This document shows, piece after piece, positions 24,057 to 32,223 of a stretch of DNA of 64,000 nt. The position numbers and the translations under genes are program-made. A model generated the notes under the pieces. That model did no database searches. It was not told where the DNA came from and saw nothing but the letters and a program-made list of their open reading frames with translations. Source of the stretch: Modestobacter italicus (GTDB taxonomy: Bacteria; Actinomycetota; Actinomycetes; Mycobacteriales; Geodermatophilaceae); the NCBI RefSeq assembly GCF_019799965.1, contig NZ_JABGCJ010000001.1, positions 248,001-312,000 of the forward strand, given 5' to 3'. How positions within the stretch are numbered: position 1 is the stretch's first letter; the number at the start of each line of letters is the position of its first letter.

Positions 24057-25337
24057 ATGACGAAGCGAACGGTGGCCGACCGGCTGGCAGAGGCGCTGGG
24101 CGCCGTGCTGGGGACGACGGAGCTGCCCCTCCGACTGCGCGCCTGGGACGGCTCGCTGGCCGGCCCGCCCGGCGCACCCGTGCTGGCGGTGAACTCCCGG
24201 CGGGCGCTGCGCCGGCTGGCCTGGTCGCCGGGCCAGCTGGGCCTGGGCCGGGCCTACGTCGCCGGTGACATCGACATCGAGGACGACGTCTTCGCCACCT
24301 TCGCCGCACTCCGGTCGGTCGGCCGGCTGGCCGAGACGGGGCCGATGGCGCCGCCGACGCTGCGCGAGCGGCTCGGCCTGGTCGGCACGGCACTGCGGCT
24401 CGGCGCGATCGGCCGGGAGCCCGCGCCGCCCGTCGAGGAGGCCGACCTCGGCTCGCACGGCCGCCGGCACTCCCGCACCCGGGACGCCGCCGCCATCTCG
24501 CACCACTACGACGTGGGCAACGACTTCTACGAGCTGGTGCTCGGGCCGTCGATGGTCTACTCCTGCGCCGTCTGGGAGTCCCCGGACACCGGGCTGGACG
24601 CCGCGCAGGAGGCCAAGCTCGACCTGGTCTGCCGCAAGCTCGGCCTGTCCCCGGACATGCGACTGCTGGACGTCGGCTGCGGCTGGGGCTCGATGGCCAT
24701 CCACGCCGCGCAGCGTTACGGGGCCACCGTCGTCGGCATCACGCTGTCGGAGGAGCAGGCCCGGATGGCCCGCAAGCGGGTCGCCGAGGCAGGAGTGGCA
24801 GACCTGGTGGACATCCGGGTGCAGGACTACCGGGCCGTGGACGACGAGCCGTTCGACGCGATCAGCTCGATCGGGATGGCGGAGCACGTCGGCCGCGCGC
24901 AGATGCCGGCCTACGTCGCCCAGCTGCGGAGCCTGCTGCGTCCCGGCGGCCGGCTGCTCAACCACGCGATCAACTGGAACGACGGCACCACCACCTGGGA
25001 CCCGGACACCTTCATCGCCCGCTACGTCTTCCCCGACGGCGAGCTGCTGGGCCTGGGCGAGACGGTGGGCCTGCTGGAGTCCCGGGACCTGGAGGTGCTC
25101 GACGTCGAGGCGCTCCGCCAGCACTACGCCCTGACCCTCCGGGCGTGGGTGCAGCGACTGGAGGAGAACTGGGACGCCGCCGTCGCGGCCACGAGCGAGG
25201 GCCGGGCCCGGGTCTGGCGGCTGTACATGGCCGCCTGCGCCCTGGCCTTCGAGGCCGGCGACATGGGCGTCAACCAGGTGCTGCTGCAGAAGACCGGGGG
25301 TGAGCAGCCCCCGTTGCGACGCACCGCCTGGACCTGA
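24057..25337 (+). CDS. SAM-dependent methyltransferase, cyclopropane-fatty-acyl-phospholipid synthase family
   Basis: 426 residues. The N-terminal domain (1-130) holds the family motif LGLGRAYVAGDIDIEDDVF. The Rossmann methyltransferase core follows, with ISHHYDVGNDFYELVLG, MVYSCAVW, the SAM-binding LLDVGCGWGS, GITLSEEQ, and SIGMAEHVG containing the catalytic-site region. These are the marks of CfaS/CmaA-like enzymes that methylenate or methylate membrane lipid acyl chains. ATG 24057 has AGGAG seven nt upstream. It may be regulated through the palindromes at 23971-24001. The exact product (cyclopropane or methyl branch) cannot be told. Confidence 0.9.
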   Translation: MTKRTVADRLAEALGAVLGTTELPLRLRAWDGSLAGPPGAPVLAVNSRRALRRLAWSPGQLGLGRAYVAGDIDIEDDVFATFAALRSVGRLAETGPMAPPTLRERLGLVGTALRLGAIGREPAPPVEEADLGSHGRRHSRTRDAAAISHHYDVGNDFYELVLGPSMVYSCAVWESPDTGLDAAQEAKLDLVCRKLGLSPDMRLLDVGCGWGSMAIHAAQRYGATVVGITLSEEQARMARKRVAEAGVADLVDIRVQDYRAVDDEPFDAISSIGMAEHVGRAQMPAYVAQLRSLLRPGGRLLNHAINWNDGTTTWDPDTFIARYVFPDGELLGLGETVGLLESRDLEVLDVEALRQHYALTLRAWVQRLEENWDAAVAATSEGRARVWRLYMAACALAFEAGDMGVNQVLLQKTGGEQPPLRRTAWT

Positions 25338-25353
25338 GGGGCCGCCGGCGGGA

Positions 25354-25372
25354 TGAGCCCCGGCCGGGCTCA
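25354..25372. terminator. bidirectional hairpin
   Basis: TGAGCCC and GGGCTCA pair around a CGGCC loop between the convergent methyltransferase and VOC genes; the right arm includes the stop codon of the VOC gene. No T-run. Confidence 0.5.
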
Positions 25373-25747
25373 GCCGTGGTGGACGGCCTCGACGTTGTGC
25401 CCGTCTGGGTCCCGGAGGAAGACCGCGTAGTAGCCCGGGTGGTACTCCGGCCACTCCCGCGGAGCGTGGAGCACCTCGGCGCCGGCCGCCCGGGCGGCGT
25501 CGTGCACCGCGTCGACGGCGGCCCGGTCGGGGGCCCGGAGACCGACGTGCAGCTCCCGGGTCTCCCCGGCCTCGGCCGGGCTGAGCCAGAGGTCCGGCAC
25601 GCCGTCCGGGCCGCTGAGGCCGACGACGGAGGACTCCCCCGCCGGGAAGCGCGCCACCTCCCGCATGCCGATGGGCGCGAACGTCTGCAGGTAGAAGGCC
25701 AGCGACGCCTCGACGTCGGCGACCTGGATCCCGAGGTGGTCGAGCAT
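25370..25747 (-). CDS. VOC (glyoxalase/bleomycin resistance fold) protein
   Basis: 125 residues covering one complete VOC module of two beta-alpha-beta-beta-beta units. It begins MLDHLGIQVADVEASLAFYLQTF and ends AVFLRDPDGHNVEAVHHG; the first histidine and the glutamate near the C-terminus (HNVEAV) are at the usual metal-ligand positions. The chemistry is not predictable. ATG 25747 is backed by TACCGT six nt upstream, so the gene is probably leaderless. Convergent with the methyltransferase and divergent from the XPB helicase. Confidence 0.83.
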   Translation of the reverse strand: MLDHLGIQVADVEASLAFYLQTFAPIGMREVARFPAGESSVVGLSGPDGVPDLWLSPAEAGETRELHVGLRAPDRAAVDAVHDAARAAGAEVLHAPREWPEYHPGYYAVFLRDPDGHNVEAVHHG

Positions 25748-25753
25748 GCCGGG

Positions 25754-25759
25754 ACGGTA
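25754..25759 (-). promoter_or_regulatory. -10 hexamer TACCGT
   Basis: Minus-strand TACCGT followed by six nt and ATG 25747. Confidence 0.6.
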
Positions 25760-25965
25760 GCGGCGTCTCACCGGCAGCGGGGCGTCTCCGCGCGCGCCGA
25801 CCGAGCGCGGGGCTGCCCCCTCGCCCCAACCCCGGCCGTGCCCGGACCGGCGCCCAGGTGACGCGATCGGCAGCTGCGCCGGAAGGCCCGGCCGGTGTGC
25901 GGCGTTACCGTGGACAGTCCGGCGCGCACCCTGCACCGGAGCCCCGAACAGAGGATCGCGCCCGC

Positions 25966-27651
25966 GTGAACGACGGACCCCTGATCGTCCAGTCCGACAA
26001 GACGCTGCTGCTCGAGGTCGACCACCCGCAGTCCAAGGAGTGCCGGGCGGCGATCGCGCCGTTCGCCGAGCTGGAGCGCTCACCCGAGCACGTGCACACC
26101 TACCGGATCACCCCGCTCGCGCTGTGGAACGCGCGCGCCGCCGGGCACGACGCCGAGCAGGTCGTCGACGCCCTGGTGCGCTACTCGCGCTACCCGGTGC
26201 CGCACGCGCTGCTGGTCGACGTCGCCGACACGATGGACCGCTACGGCCGGCTGACCCTGGCCAACCACCCGGTGCACGGGCTCACGCTCACCAGCACCGA
26301 CAAGGCCGTGCTGGAGGAGGTCGTCCGCAGCAAGCGGGTGGCCCCGATGCTCGGCGCCCGGATCGACGCCGACTCGATCGTCGTCCACCCCTCCGAGCGC
26401 GGGCGGCTGAAGCAGGCGCTGCTCAAGGTGGGCTGGCCGGCCGAGGACCTCGCCGGCTACGTCGACGGGCAGGCCCACCCGATCGACCTGGCCCAGGACG
26501 ACTGGCACCTGCGTGACTACCAGCAGGAAGCCGTCGACGGGTTCTGGGCCGGCGGGTCGGGCGTCGTCGTCCTGCCCTGTGGCGCGGGCAAGACGCTGGT
26601 CGGCGCCGCGGCGATGGCCGAGGCGAAGGCGACCACGCTGATCCTGGTCACCAACACCGTCTCCGGCCGGCAGTGGAAGCGCGAGCTCATCGCGCGGACG
26701 AGCCTGACCGAGGACGAGATCGGCGAGTACTCCGGCGAGCGCAAGGAGATCCGGCCGGTCACCATCGCGACCTACCAGGTGATCACCACCCGCCGGAAGG
26801 GCGAGTACCGGCACCTGGACCTCTTCGATGCCCAGGACTGGGGCCTGATCGTCTACGACGAGGTCCACCTGCTGCCCGCCCCGATCTTCCGGCTCACCGC
26901 CGACCTGCAGTCCCGCCGCCGGCTGGGGCTGACCGCGACGCTGGTGCGCGAGGACGGCCGCGAGGACGACGTCTTCTCCCTGATCGGCCCGAAGCGCTAC
27001 GACGCCCCGTGGCGGGACATCGAGGCGCAGGGCTACATCGCCCCGGCCGAGTGCATCGAGGTGCGGGTCAGCCTGGACGACGAGGAGCGGATGACCTACG
27101 CGGTCGCCGAGCCCGAGGAGCGGTACCGGATCGCGGCCACCGCGCAGTCCAAGCTGCCGGTCATCCGCCGGGTGCTGGAGCGGCACCCGGAGGAGCAGAA
27201 GCTGGTGATCGGGGCCTACCTCGACCAGCTCGACGAGCTCGGCGCGGCGCTCGACGCACCGGTGATCCAGGGGTCGACGACGAACAAGGAGCGCGAGCGG
27301 CTGTTCCAGGCGTTCCGCACCGGCGAGATCAAGACCCTCGTCGTCTCCAAGGTCGCCAACTTCTCCATCGACCTGCCCGAGGCCGCCGTCGCCGTCCAGG
27401 TGTCGGGCACCTTCGGGTCACGTCAGGAGGAGGCCCAGCGCCTCGGCCGGGTGCTCCGCCCGAAGGCCGACGGCCGGCAGGCGCACTTCTACACCGTGGT
27501 CAGCCGGGACACCCTGGACAGCGAGTACGCAGCCCACCGGCAGCGGTTCCTCGCCGAGCAGGGCTACGCCTACACGATCGTCGACGCGGCCGACCTGGCC
27601 GGCCCCGGCGAGGTCAACGGCCCCGACTGGGTCGACGAACCCGCCGACTGA
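25966..27651 (+). CDS. XPB/Ssl2-type DNA repair helicase
   Basis: 561 residues of helicase superfamily 2. After an N-terminal domain (1-190, including DKTLLLEVDHP) come the XPB motifs: HLRDYQQEAVDGFW (Q-like), Walker A LPCGAGKT, the DEVH box (IVYDEVHLLPAPIF), LTATLVREDGREDD with the RED-like element, and the C-terminal lobe with QEEAQRLGRVLRPK (motif VI). It is a 3'-5' DNA helicase/translocase akin to mycobacterial Ercc3. GTG 25966 was chosen because the family starts with a short conserved N-terminus here; TACCGT at 25909-25914 could be its -10, giving a leader of about 45 nt. Confidence 0.93.
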   Translation: MNDGPLIVQSDKTLLLEVDHPQSKECRAAIAPFAELERSPEHVHTYRITPLALWNARAAGHDAEQVVDALVRYSRYPVPHALLVDVADTMDRYGRLTLANHPVHGLTLTSTDKAVLEEVVRSKRVAPMLGARIDADSIVVHPSERGRLKQALLKVGWPAEDLAGYVDGQAHPIDLAQDDWHLRDYQQEAVDGFWAGGSGVVVLPCGAGKTLVGAAAMAEAKATTLILVTNTVSGRQWKRELIARTSLTEDEIGEYSGERKEIRPVTIATYQVITTRRKGEYRHLDLFDAQDWGLIVYDEVHLLPAPIFRLTADLQSRRRLGLTATLVREDGREDDVFSLIGPKRYDAPWRDIEAQGYIAPAECIEVRVSLDDEERMTYAVAEPEERYRIAATAQSKLPVIRRVLERHPEEQKLVIGAYLDQLDELGAALDAPVIQGSTTNKERERLFQAFRTGEIKTLVVSKVANFSIDLPEAAVAVQVSGTFGSRQEEAQRLGRVLRPKADGRQAHFYTVVSRDTLDSEYAAHRQRFLAEQGYAYTIVDAADLAGPGEVNGPDWVDEPAD

Positions 27652-27680
27652 GCAAGGCCCCCCGCTCAGCGCGGGCCGGA

Positions 27681-27718
27681 CCCGGGGCGGCCATGTTGGC
27701 CAACATGGCCGCCCCGGG
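27681..27718. terminator. 38-bp perfect palindrome between convergent genes
   Basis: The arms meet at TTGGCCAA with no loop: 19 bp of each arm are complementary without mismatch (outer CCCGGGGCGG, inner CCATGTTGG). It lies 30 nt after the XPB helicase stop and 9 nt before the aminotransferase stop, so it may end both transcripts as a bidirectional hairpin or cruciform. A smaller GC hairpin (27656-27677) precedes it. Confidence 0.65.
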
Positions 27719-27726
27719 GTGCGCCG

Positions 27727-28929
27727 TCAGGCGCGGAGGGCGGCGCCCAGGCGGGCCATGCCCTCGGCGATGCGCTCGGGGGTGTGGGTGGTGAACGACA
27801 GCCGCAGGGTCGACCGGTCCGGCGTCCCGGCGTAGAACGCGGCGCCGGGCACGAAGGCGACGTCAGCGGCCAGCGCCCGGTGCAGCAGCTCGGCGGTGTC
27901 GACGTCCCCGGGCAACCGCGCCCAGACGAACATGCCGCCGTCCGGCTCGGTCCAGGTGCTGCCCGCCGGCAGCGTCGTCGGCAGCGCGGCCACCATCGCG
28001 TCGCGGCGCTGCCGGTAGGCCCGCCGCAGCGTGCGGAGGTGGGTCTCCACGTCGGCCGCTGCGAACCAGGCGGCCGCGGCGGCCTGGTCGATCGTGGAGG
28101 TGTGCAGGTCGGCGGCCTGCTTGGCGACCGTCAGCGCCGGCAGCAGCCGGGACGGCGCCCGCAGCCAGCCTAGCCGCAGCCCCGGGGCCGCGATCTTGGA
28201 GAAGCTGCCCAGGTGGACGACGTGCTCGTCCGCCCCTGACTGCGCGGCCAGCGGCGCGACGTCGGTGCCGCGGTAGCGCAGCTCCGCGTACGGGTCGTCC
28301 TCCACCAGCCAGACACCGTGCCGGCCGGTCAGCTCGACCACCTCGGCGCGCCGGTGCTCGGGCATCGTGCGCCCGGTCGGGTTGGCGAAGGTGGGCACCA
28401 GGTAGACCAGCGCCGGGCTCTCCCGCCGGATCGCCTCGTCCAGCGCCGCCGGGTCGACGCCGTGCTCGTCGGTGGCGACCGGGACGACGCGGGCGCCGGC
28501 CAGCTGGAAGCACTGCAGCGCGGCCAGGTAGGTCGGGTCCTCGACCAGGACGACGGCGCCCGGGTCGAGGAGCGCGGTGGCGACGAGGGTCAGGCCCTGC
28601 TGCGAGCCGGTGGTGACCAGCAGGTCGTCGACCGAGCTGTGCATCCCGCGGGCGGTCATCCGGCCGGCCACCCGCGCCCGCAGCTGCCGGTCGCCCTCGG
28701 TGGGGGCGTACTGCAGCGCGTGCCGGGCACGCGGGCCCCACAGCACGCTGTCGTAGGCGGCCCGGACGCCGTCCAGGTCGAACAGCTCGGGGGCCGGCAG
28801 GCCGCCGGCGAAGGAGATGACGCCCGGCCGGTCGAGCAGGGCGAGCAGCTCACGGACCGGCGAGCTGGCGACCCCGGAGAGCCGCTGGGCGAGCTGGGGC
28901 AGGGACGGGGACAGCACCGACGAGGACAC
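27727..28929 (-). CDS. PLP-dependent aminotransferase (class I/II, 2-aminoadipate type)
   Basis: 400 residues, fold type I. Recognisable are ISFAGGLPAPELFD near residue 38, QYAPTEGDRQLRARVAGRM, TTGSQQGLTLV, VPTFANPTGRTMP (Asn at the pyridine ring), VEDDPYAELRYRG and the Schiff-base lysine in HLGSFSKIAAPGLRLGW. Length and motifs match the LysN/ARO8-like group of free aminotransferases related to MocR C-termini, acting on aromatic or aminoadipate substrates. GTG 28929 has GGAG seven nt upstream. Not in an operon. Confidence 0.9.
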   Translation of the reverse strand: MSSSVLSPSLPQLAQRLSGVASSPVRELLALLDRPGVISFAGGLPAPELFDLDGVRAAYDSVLWGPRARHALQYAPTEGDRQLRARVAGRMTARGMHSSVDDLLVTTGSQQGLTLVATALLDPGAVVLVEDPTYLAALQCFQLAGARVVPVATDEHGVDPAALDEAIRRESPALVYLVPTFANPTGRTMPEHRRAEVVELTGRHGVWLVEDDPYAELRYRGTDVAPLAAQSGADEHVVHLGSFSKIAAPGLRLGWLRAPSRLLPALTVAKQAADLHTSTIDQAAAAAWFAAADVETHLRTLRRAYRQRRDAMVAALPTTLPAGSTWTEPDGGMFVWARLPGDVDTAELLHRALAADVAFVPGAAFYAGTPDRSTLRLSFTTHTPERIAEGMARLGAALRA

Positions 28930-29038
28930 GGGAGGACTCCAGGAGGCAGCACGGTGGATGAGGCGGCGCCGGGCAGCGGGGGGTGTCCCGCTGGTGGCCG
29001 GGCCGATCGGGCCTCCTGGTCGAGGGGCCGGGGCCAGC

Positions 29039-29605
29039 TTACGACGCGGCGGGCGAGCCCGTCAGGGACAGGGTCATGAGCAGCTCGTCCCGCCGGTCGC
29101 CGGGGCCGATCTGCAGGGCGCCGGGCCAGCAGCCGGTCACCTGCCAGCCGAACCGGGCGTAGAACCGCTCGTAGCCGGTGCCGCCCCGGACCTCCAGCCG
29201 CAGCAGCTCCAGTCCGAGGTCGTCCCGGGCGGCGCGGGCCACCTCGGTCATCAGGGCCCGGCCCACGCCGCTGCCCCGCGCGGGCAACGCCGTCATCACC
29301 CGGGTCACCCGGCCCCAGTGCGCGCGCACCGGGTCGGCGTTGCCGGTGAGCAGCAGCCAGCCGGCCAGGTCGCCGTCCCGGCGGACGACGAGCAGCCGGC
29401 CCAGCCCGGCGCCGAGCGTGGCGATCGCGTCGTCGAGCACCGGCCGGACGACGTCGTCGGTGACCGGCAGCTGCTGGGCGAAGCCGACCGCTCCCCCGCC
29501 GTTGGCGACGTCCCGCCAGCACGCGGTGAGCTCGGCCCGCACCTCCTCCGACACCGCTCCCGGTGAGGTCAGCCAGGACAGGGACAGGTCGGCTCCGTCG
29601 GTCAC
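29039..29605 (-). CDS. GNAT family N-acetyltransferase
   Basis: 188 residues. The acetyl-CoA loop is RVMTALPARGSGVGRALMTEV (motif A, RGSGVG) near residues 104-124, followed by GLELLRLEVRGGTGYERFYARFGWQVTG (motif B with the tyrosine and the usual FYxxFGF-like end). Substrate unknown. The C-terminal residues DELLMTLSL complete the sheet. GTG 29605 is preceded by CAGACT at six nt. Divergent from the second helicase. Confidence 0.85.
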   Translation of the reverse strand: MTDGADLSLSWLTSPGAVSEEVRAELTACWRDVANGGGAVGFAQQLPVTDDVVRPVLDDAIATLGAGLGRLLVVRRDGDLAGWLLLTGNADPVRAHWGRVTRVMTALPARGSGVGRALMTEVARAARDDLGLELLRLEVRGGTGYERFYARFGWQVTGCWPGALQIGPGDRRDELLMTLSLTGSPAAS

Positions 29606-29611
29606 GCCGGG

Positions 29612-29617
29612 AGTCTG
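29612..29617 (-). promoter_or_regulatory. -10 hexamer CAGACT
   Basis: Minus-strand CAGACT, six nt before GTG 29605; the same hexamer and spacing occur at 40597 and 41490. Confidence 0.45.
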
Positions 29618-29683
29618 TCAACGCGCCGCGGGGCGGTTGGGGACGGCGGGGCCGGGGAGGGTGACGGGACGGTCCGGTCCGGG

Positions 29684-29723
29684 ACATGACGAGCGCCACA
29701 CCCTGCGTCGTGTCGAGTCATGT
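29684..29723. promoter_or_regulatory. two-tier inverted repeat upstream of the helicase
   Basis: ACATGAC (29684-29690) pairs with GTCATGT (29717-29723); within the 26-nt interval ACAC can pair with GTGT. It sits midway in the 227-bp region between the divergent GNAT and helicase genes. Operator or leader hairpin are both possible; otherwise I see nothing in this gap. Confidence 0.35.
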
Positions 29724-29832
29724 GCGCAGGTCAGCGGCGTGCCGACAGCCGCCATACGTCGCGCCCGGAGACGCGCGCGGGAGGTGGGTGGTTGGGCGTG
29801 TTGCCCGGCCGCCGTCCAGAATGACTCCCGAC

Positions 29833-31611
29833 ATGGCGACTGCAACACAGGCGGCGGCCCGGGCCCCGCAGACGACCAGCCGACCACTCCGGGCCTGGCA
29901 GCAGGCGGCCCTCGGCAAGTACGAGGAGGAGTCCCCGAAGGACTTCCTGGTCACCGCGACCCCGGGCGCCGGGAAGACCACCTTCGCCCTGACCCTGGCC
30001 GCGCGGCTGCTGTCCCGCCGCGAGGTCGCGCGGGTGATCGTCGTCTGCCCGACCGACCACCTGCGCATGCAGTGGGCCGACGCGGCCGACGCGATGGGCA
30101 TCGTGCTCGACCCCAACCTGACCAACGCCGTCGGCCCGGTGCGCGCCGGCACCCAGGGCTACGTGACCACCTACGCACAGGTGGCCGGCAAGCCGATGCT
30201 GCACGCCGCCCGCGCCACCACCGTCAAGACGCTGGTGATCCTGGACGAGGTGCACCACGCCGGCGACGGGCTCTCCTGGGGCGAGGCGGTCGAGGAGGCC
30301 TACGGCCGCGCCGCCCGCCGGCTGTGCCTGACCGGGACGCCGTTCCGCACCAAGGCCGACGAGCGCATCCCGTTCGTGCGGTACGTGGAGGACGGCTTCG
30401 AGGGCCAGGGCGGCCTGATGTCGATGGCCGACTTCACCTACGGGTACAAGGAGGCGCTGGCCGACAACGTCGTCCGGCCCGTCGTGTTCGCCGCCTACAC
30501 CGGCACCTCGCGGTGGCGGAACTCCGCCGGCGAGGTCGTCGCCGCCTCGCTGTCGGAGGCCGGCACCCGCTCGGTGGAGATGCAGGCGTGGCGCACCGCA
30601 CTGGACCCCAAGGGCCAGTGGGTGCCGCACGTGATCGCCGCGATGGACGACCGGATCACCCACCTCCGCGAGGAGGGCGGCATGCCCGACGCCGCCGGGC
30701 TGGTGCTGGCCAGCGACCAGGACGACGCCCGCGAGTACGCCAAGATCGTGCGCCGGGTGACCGGGAAGGCGCCGGAGCTGATCCTCTCCGACGACCCCAA
30801 GGCGTCGAAGAAGATCGAGAAGTTCAACAAGGGCGGCGCCCGGATCGCAGTCTGCGTGCGGATGGTCTCCGAGGGCGTCGACGTGCCGCGTGCCGCCGTC
30901 CTGGCCTGGATGACCTCCTACCGGACGCCGCTGTTCTTCGCCCAGGCCGTCGGCCGCGTCGTGCGTGCCCGGGCGCCGCACGAGTCGGCGACCGTGTTCC
31001 TCCCCGCGGTGCGTCCGCTCCTGTCGCTGGCCGCCTCGATGGAGGAGCAGCGCAACCACGTCATGCCGCCGCCGAAGAGCCAGCCCGACGAGGAGCTGGA
31101 GGCCCTCGACCTGCCCCCGCGCGAGCCGCGCGAGGGCGAGATGAAGCAGTGGGAGGCGCTGGAGGCCGACGCCCGGTTCGCCCACGTCCTGTCCAGCGGG
31201 ACGGCGCACACCGGTGAGGGCTCCCCCGCGGTGGTGCCGCTGGAGGCCGAGGCCGAAGACTTCCTGGGCATCCCCGGGCTGCTCACGCCCGCGCAGACCG
31301 CCGAGCTGCTGGCCAAGCGGGACGACGAGCTGCGCGCCCGGATCGCCGCCTCGCACCGCAACGGGGACGACGACGGCTTCATGGTCGTCGAGGACCACCC
31401 GGAGGAAGAGGAGGCCGGCCGCTCCTGGCGCGACGCCACCGACCTGCGCCGGGAGATCAACCGGCTGGTGAACCGGATCGCGGCGAAGACCTCGACGCCG
31501 CAGGCCGTGGTGCACACCCAGCTGCGCCAGTCGGTGCCCGGCCCGCCCTCGGCGTCCGCCTCGGTCGACGTCCTCCGCGCCCGCCGGGAACGCCTCCGCA
31601 CCATGCTCTGA
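29833..31611 (+). CDS. DEAD/DEAH box helicase, actinobacterial type
   Basis: 592 residues of superfamily 2. Motif I is TATPGAGKTTFAL near residue 41, motif Ia VCPTDHLRMQW, motif II DEVHHAGDG (DEVH), motif III LTGTPFRTK, and the C-terminal lobe has MVSEGVDVPRAAVLAWMTSYRT (motif V) and FFAQAVGRVVRAR (motif VI). A 190-residue C-terminal extension is acidic and ends with a helical, basic segment. It is a single-gene unit, conserved in actinobacteria, of unclear role in nucleic acid repair. Start is uncertain between ATG 29821 and ATG 29833. Confidence 0.88.
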   Translation: MATATQAAARAPQTTSRPLRAWQQAALGKYEEESPKDFLVTATPGAGKTTFALTLAARLLSRREVARVIVVCPTDHLRMQWADAADAMGIVLDPNLTNAVGPVRAGTQGYVTTYAQVAGKPMLHAARATTVKTLVILDEVHHAGDGLSWGEAVEEAYGRAARRLCLTGTPFRTKADERIPFVRYVEDGFEGQGGLMSMADFTYGYKEALADNVVRPVVFAAYTGTSRWRNSAGEVVAASLSEAGTRSVEMQAWRTALDPKGQWVPHVIAAMDDRITHLREEGGMPDAAGLVLASDQDDAREYAKIVRRVTGKAPELILSDDPKASKKIEKFNKGGARIAVCVRMVSEGVDVPRAAVLAWMTSYRTPLFFAQAVGRVVRARAPHESATVFLPAVRPLLSLAASMEEQRNHVMPPPKSQPDEELEALDLPPREPREGEMKQWEALEADARFAHVLSSGTAHTGEGSPAVVPLEAEAEDFLGIPGLLTPAQTAELLAKRDDELRARIAASHRNGDDDGFMVVEDHPEEEEAGRSWRDATDLRREINRLVNRIAAKTSTPQAVVHTQLRQSVPGPPSASASVDVLRARRERLRTML

Positions 31612-31648
31612 GGCCTCCTCCGGGCGGCGAGTGCCGCCGCCCTCACCG

Positions 31649-31701
31649 AGTGACAGCTGAGCGGGGCTCCCGGGGCCGGGTGAGCCCGATCAGCTGTCAC
31701 T
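31649..31701 (+). terminator. hairpin after the helicase
   Basis: AGTGACAGCTGA (31649-31660) pairs with TCAGCTGTCACT (31690-31701); inside, CGGG.CTC pairs with GAGCCCG with one bulge. It starts 38 nt after the helicase stop. No T-run follows. Confidence 0.6.
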
Positions 31702-31728
31702 TGATGCTCGCCTCCGGGGCGCGCCCCG

Positions 31729-31757
31729 CCGACCCTGAGCTGTAGGACCAGGGTCGG
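31729..31757. promoter_or_regulatory. 9-bp inverted repeat upstream of the PspC gene
   Basis: CCGACCCTG and CAGGGTCGG with an 11-nt spacer, 52 bp before the PspC-domain start. It may be an operator or a second termination hairpin. Confidence 0.35.
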
Positions 31758-31797
31758 ATCCGGGGGTTCCCCGATGCCGGCGGGACCCCGCCGGGCG

Positions 31798-31803
31798 CAG
31801 GCT
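31798..31803 (+). promoter_or_regulatory. -10 hexamer CAGGCT
   Basis: CAGGCT six nt before ATG 31810. Confidence 0.5.
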
Positions 31804-31809
31804 CGTGTC

Positions 31810-32163
31810 ATGACCGAGACGGTGCACACCCAGACCCCGCAGACCGAGACCCCGCAGCTCCAGGCGCCGCCGGCCGGGACGCCGCACGACACCTCCGGGC
31901 GTCCGCCGCTGCAGCGCGACCGCACCGACCTGCTGGTCGGGGGCGTCGCCGCCGGGCTGGCCCGGCACACCGGGATCGACGCGCTGCTGTGGCGGCTCGG
32001 GTTCGTCGCGCTGGTCTTCGCCGGCGGGGCCGGGTTCTTCCTCTACCTGGCGCTGTGGCTGCTGATGCCGACCGCGCCCGCCCGGCCGGACGACCGCACG
32101 ACCCTGCTCGACGGCTGGGTCGAGCGGCTCCGTGCCCCCTTCACCCGCAGGCGGGCGGGCTGA
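31810..32163 (+). CDS. PspC domain membrane protein
   Basis: 117 residues. After a hydrophilic Q/T/P-rich N-terminus (1-35), the PspC domain reads LLVGGVAAGLARHTGIDALLWRLGFV followed by a hydrophobic stretch ending LYLALWLLMP. Such proteins sense envelope stress or partner two-component sensors in actinobacteria. A basic C-terminal tail follows. Single gene; its neighbours are convergent (LuxR regulator, minus strand). Confidence 0.85.
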   Translation: MTETVHTQTPQTETPQLQAPPAGTPHDTSGRPPLQRDRTDLLVGGVAAGLARHTGIDALLWRLGFVALVFAGGAGFFLYLALWLLMPTAPARPDDRTTLLDGWVERLRAPFTRRRAG

Positions 32164-32223
32164 CCCGTCGATCCTCGGCGGACGGTCGGCGGGCCGGCCG
32201 CTGATCGACCGCAGGGACGCCGG

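Noticed and set aside
25748..25965. LexA/SOS or RecA-independent damage promoter before the XPB helicase
   Set aside because: No GAAC-N-GTTC palindrome is present; only TACCGT at 25909-25914 and GC-rich filler are visible.
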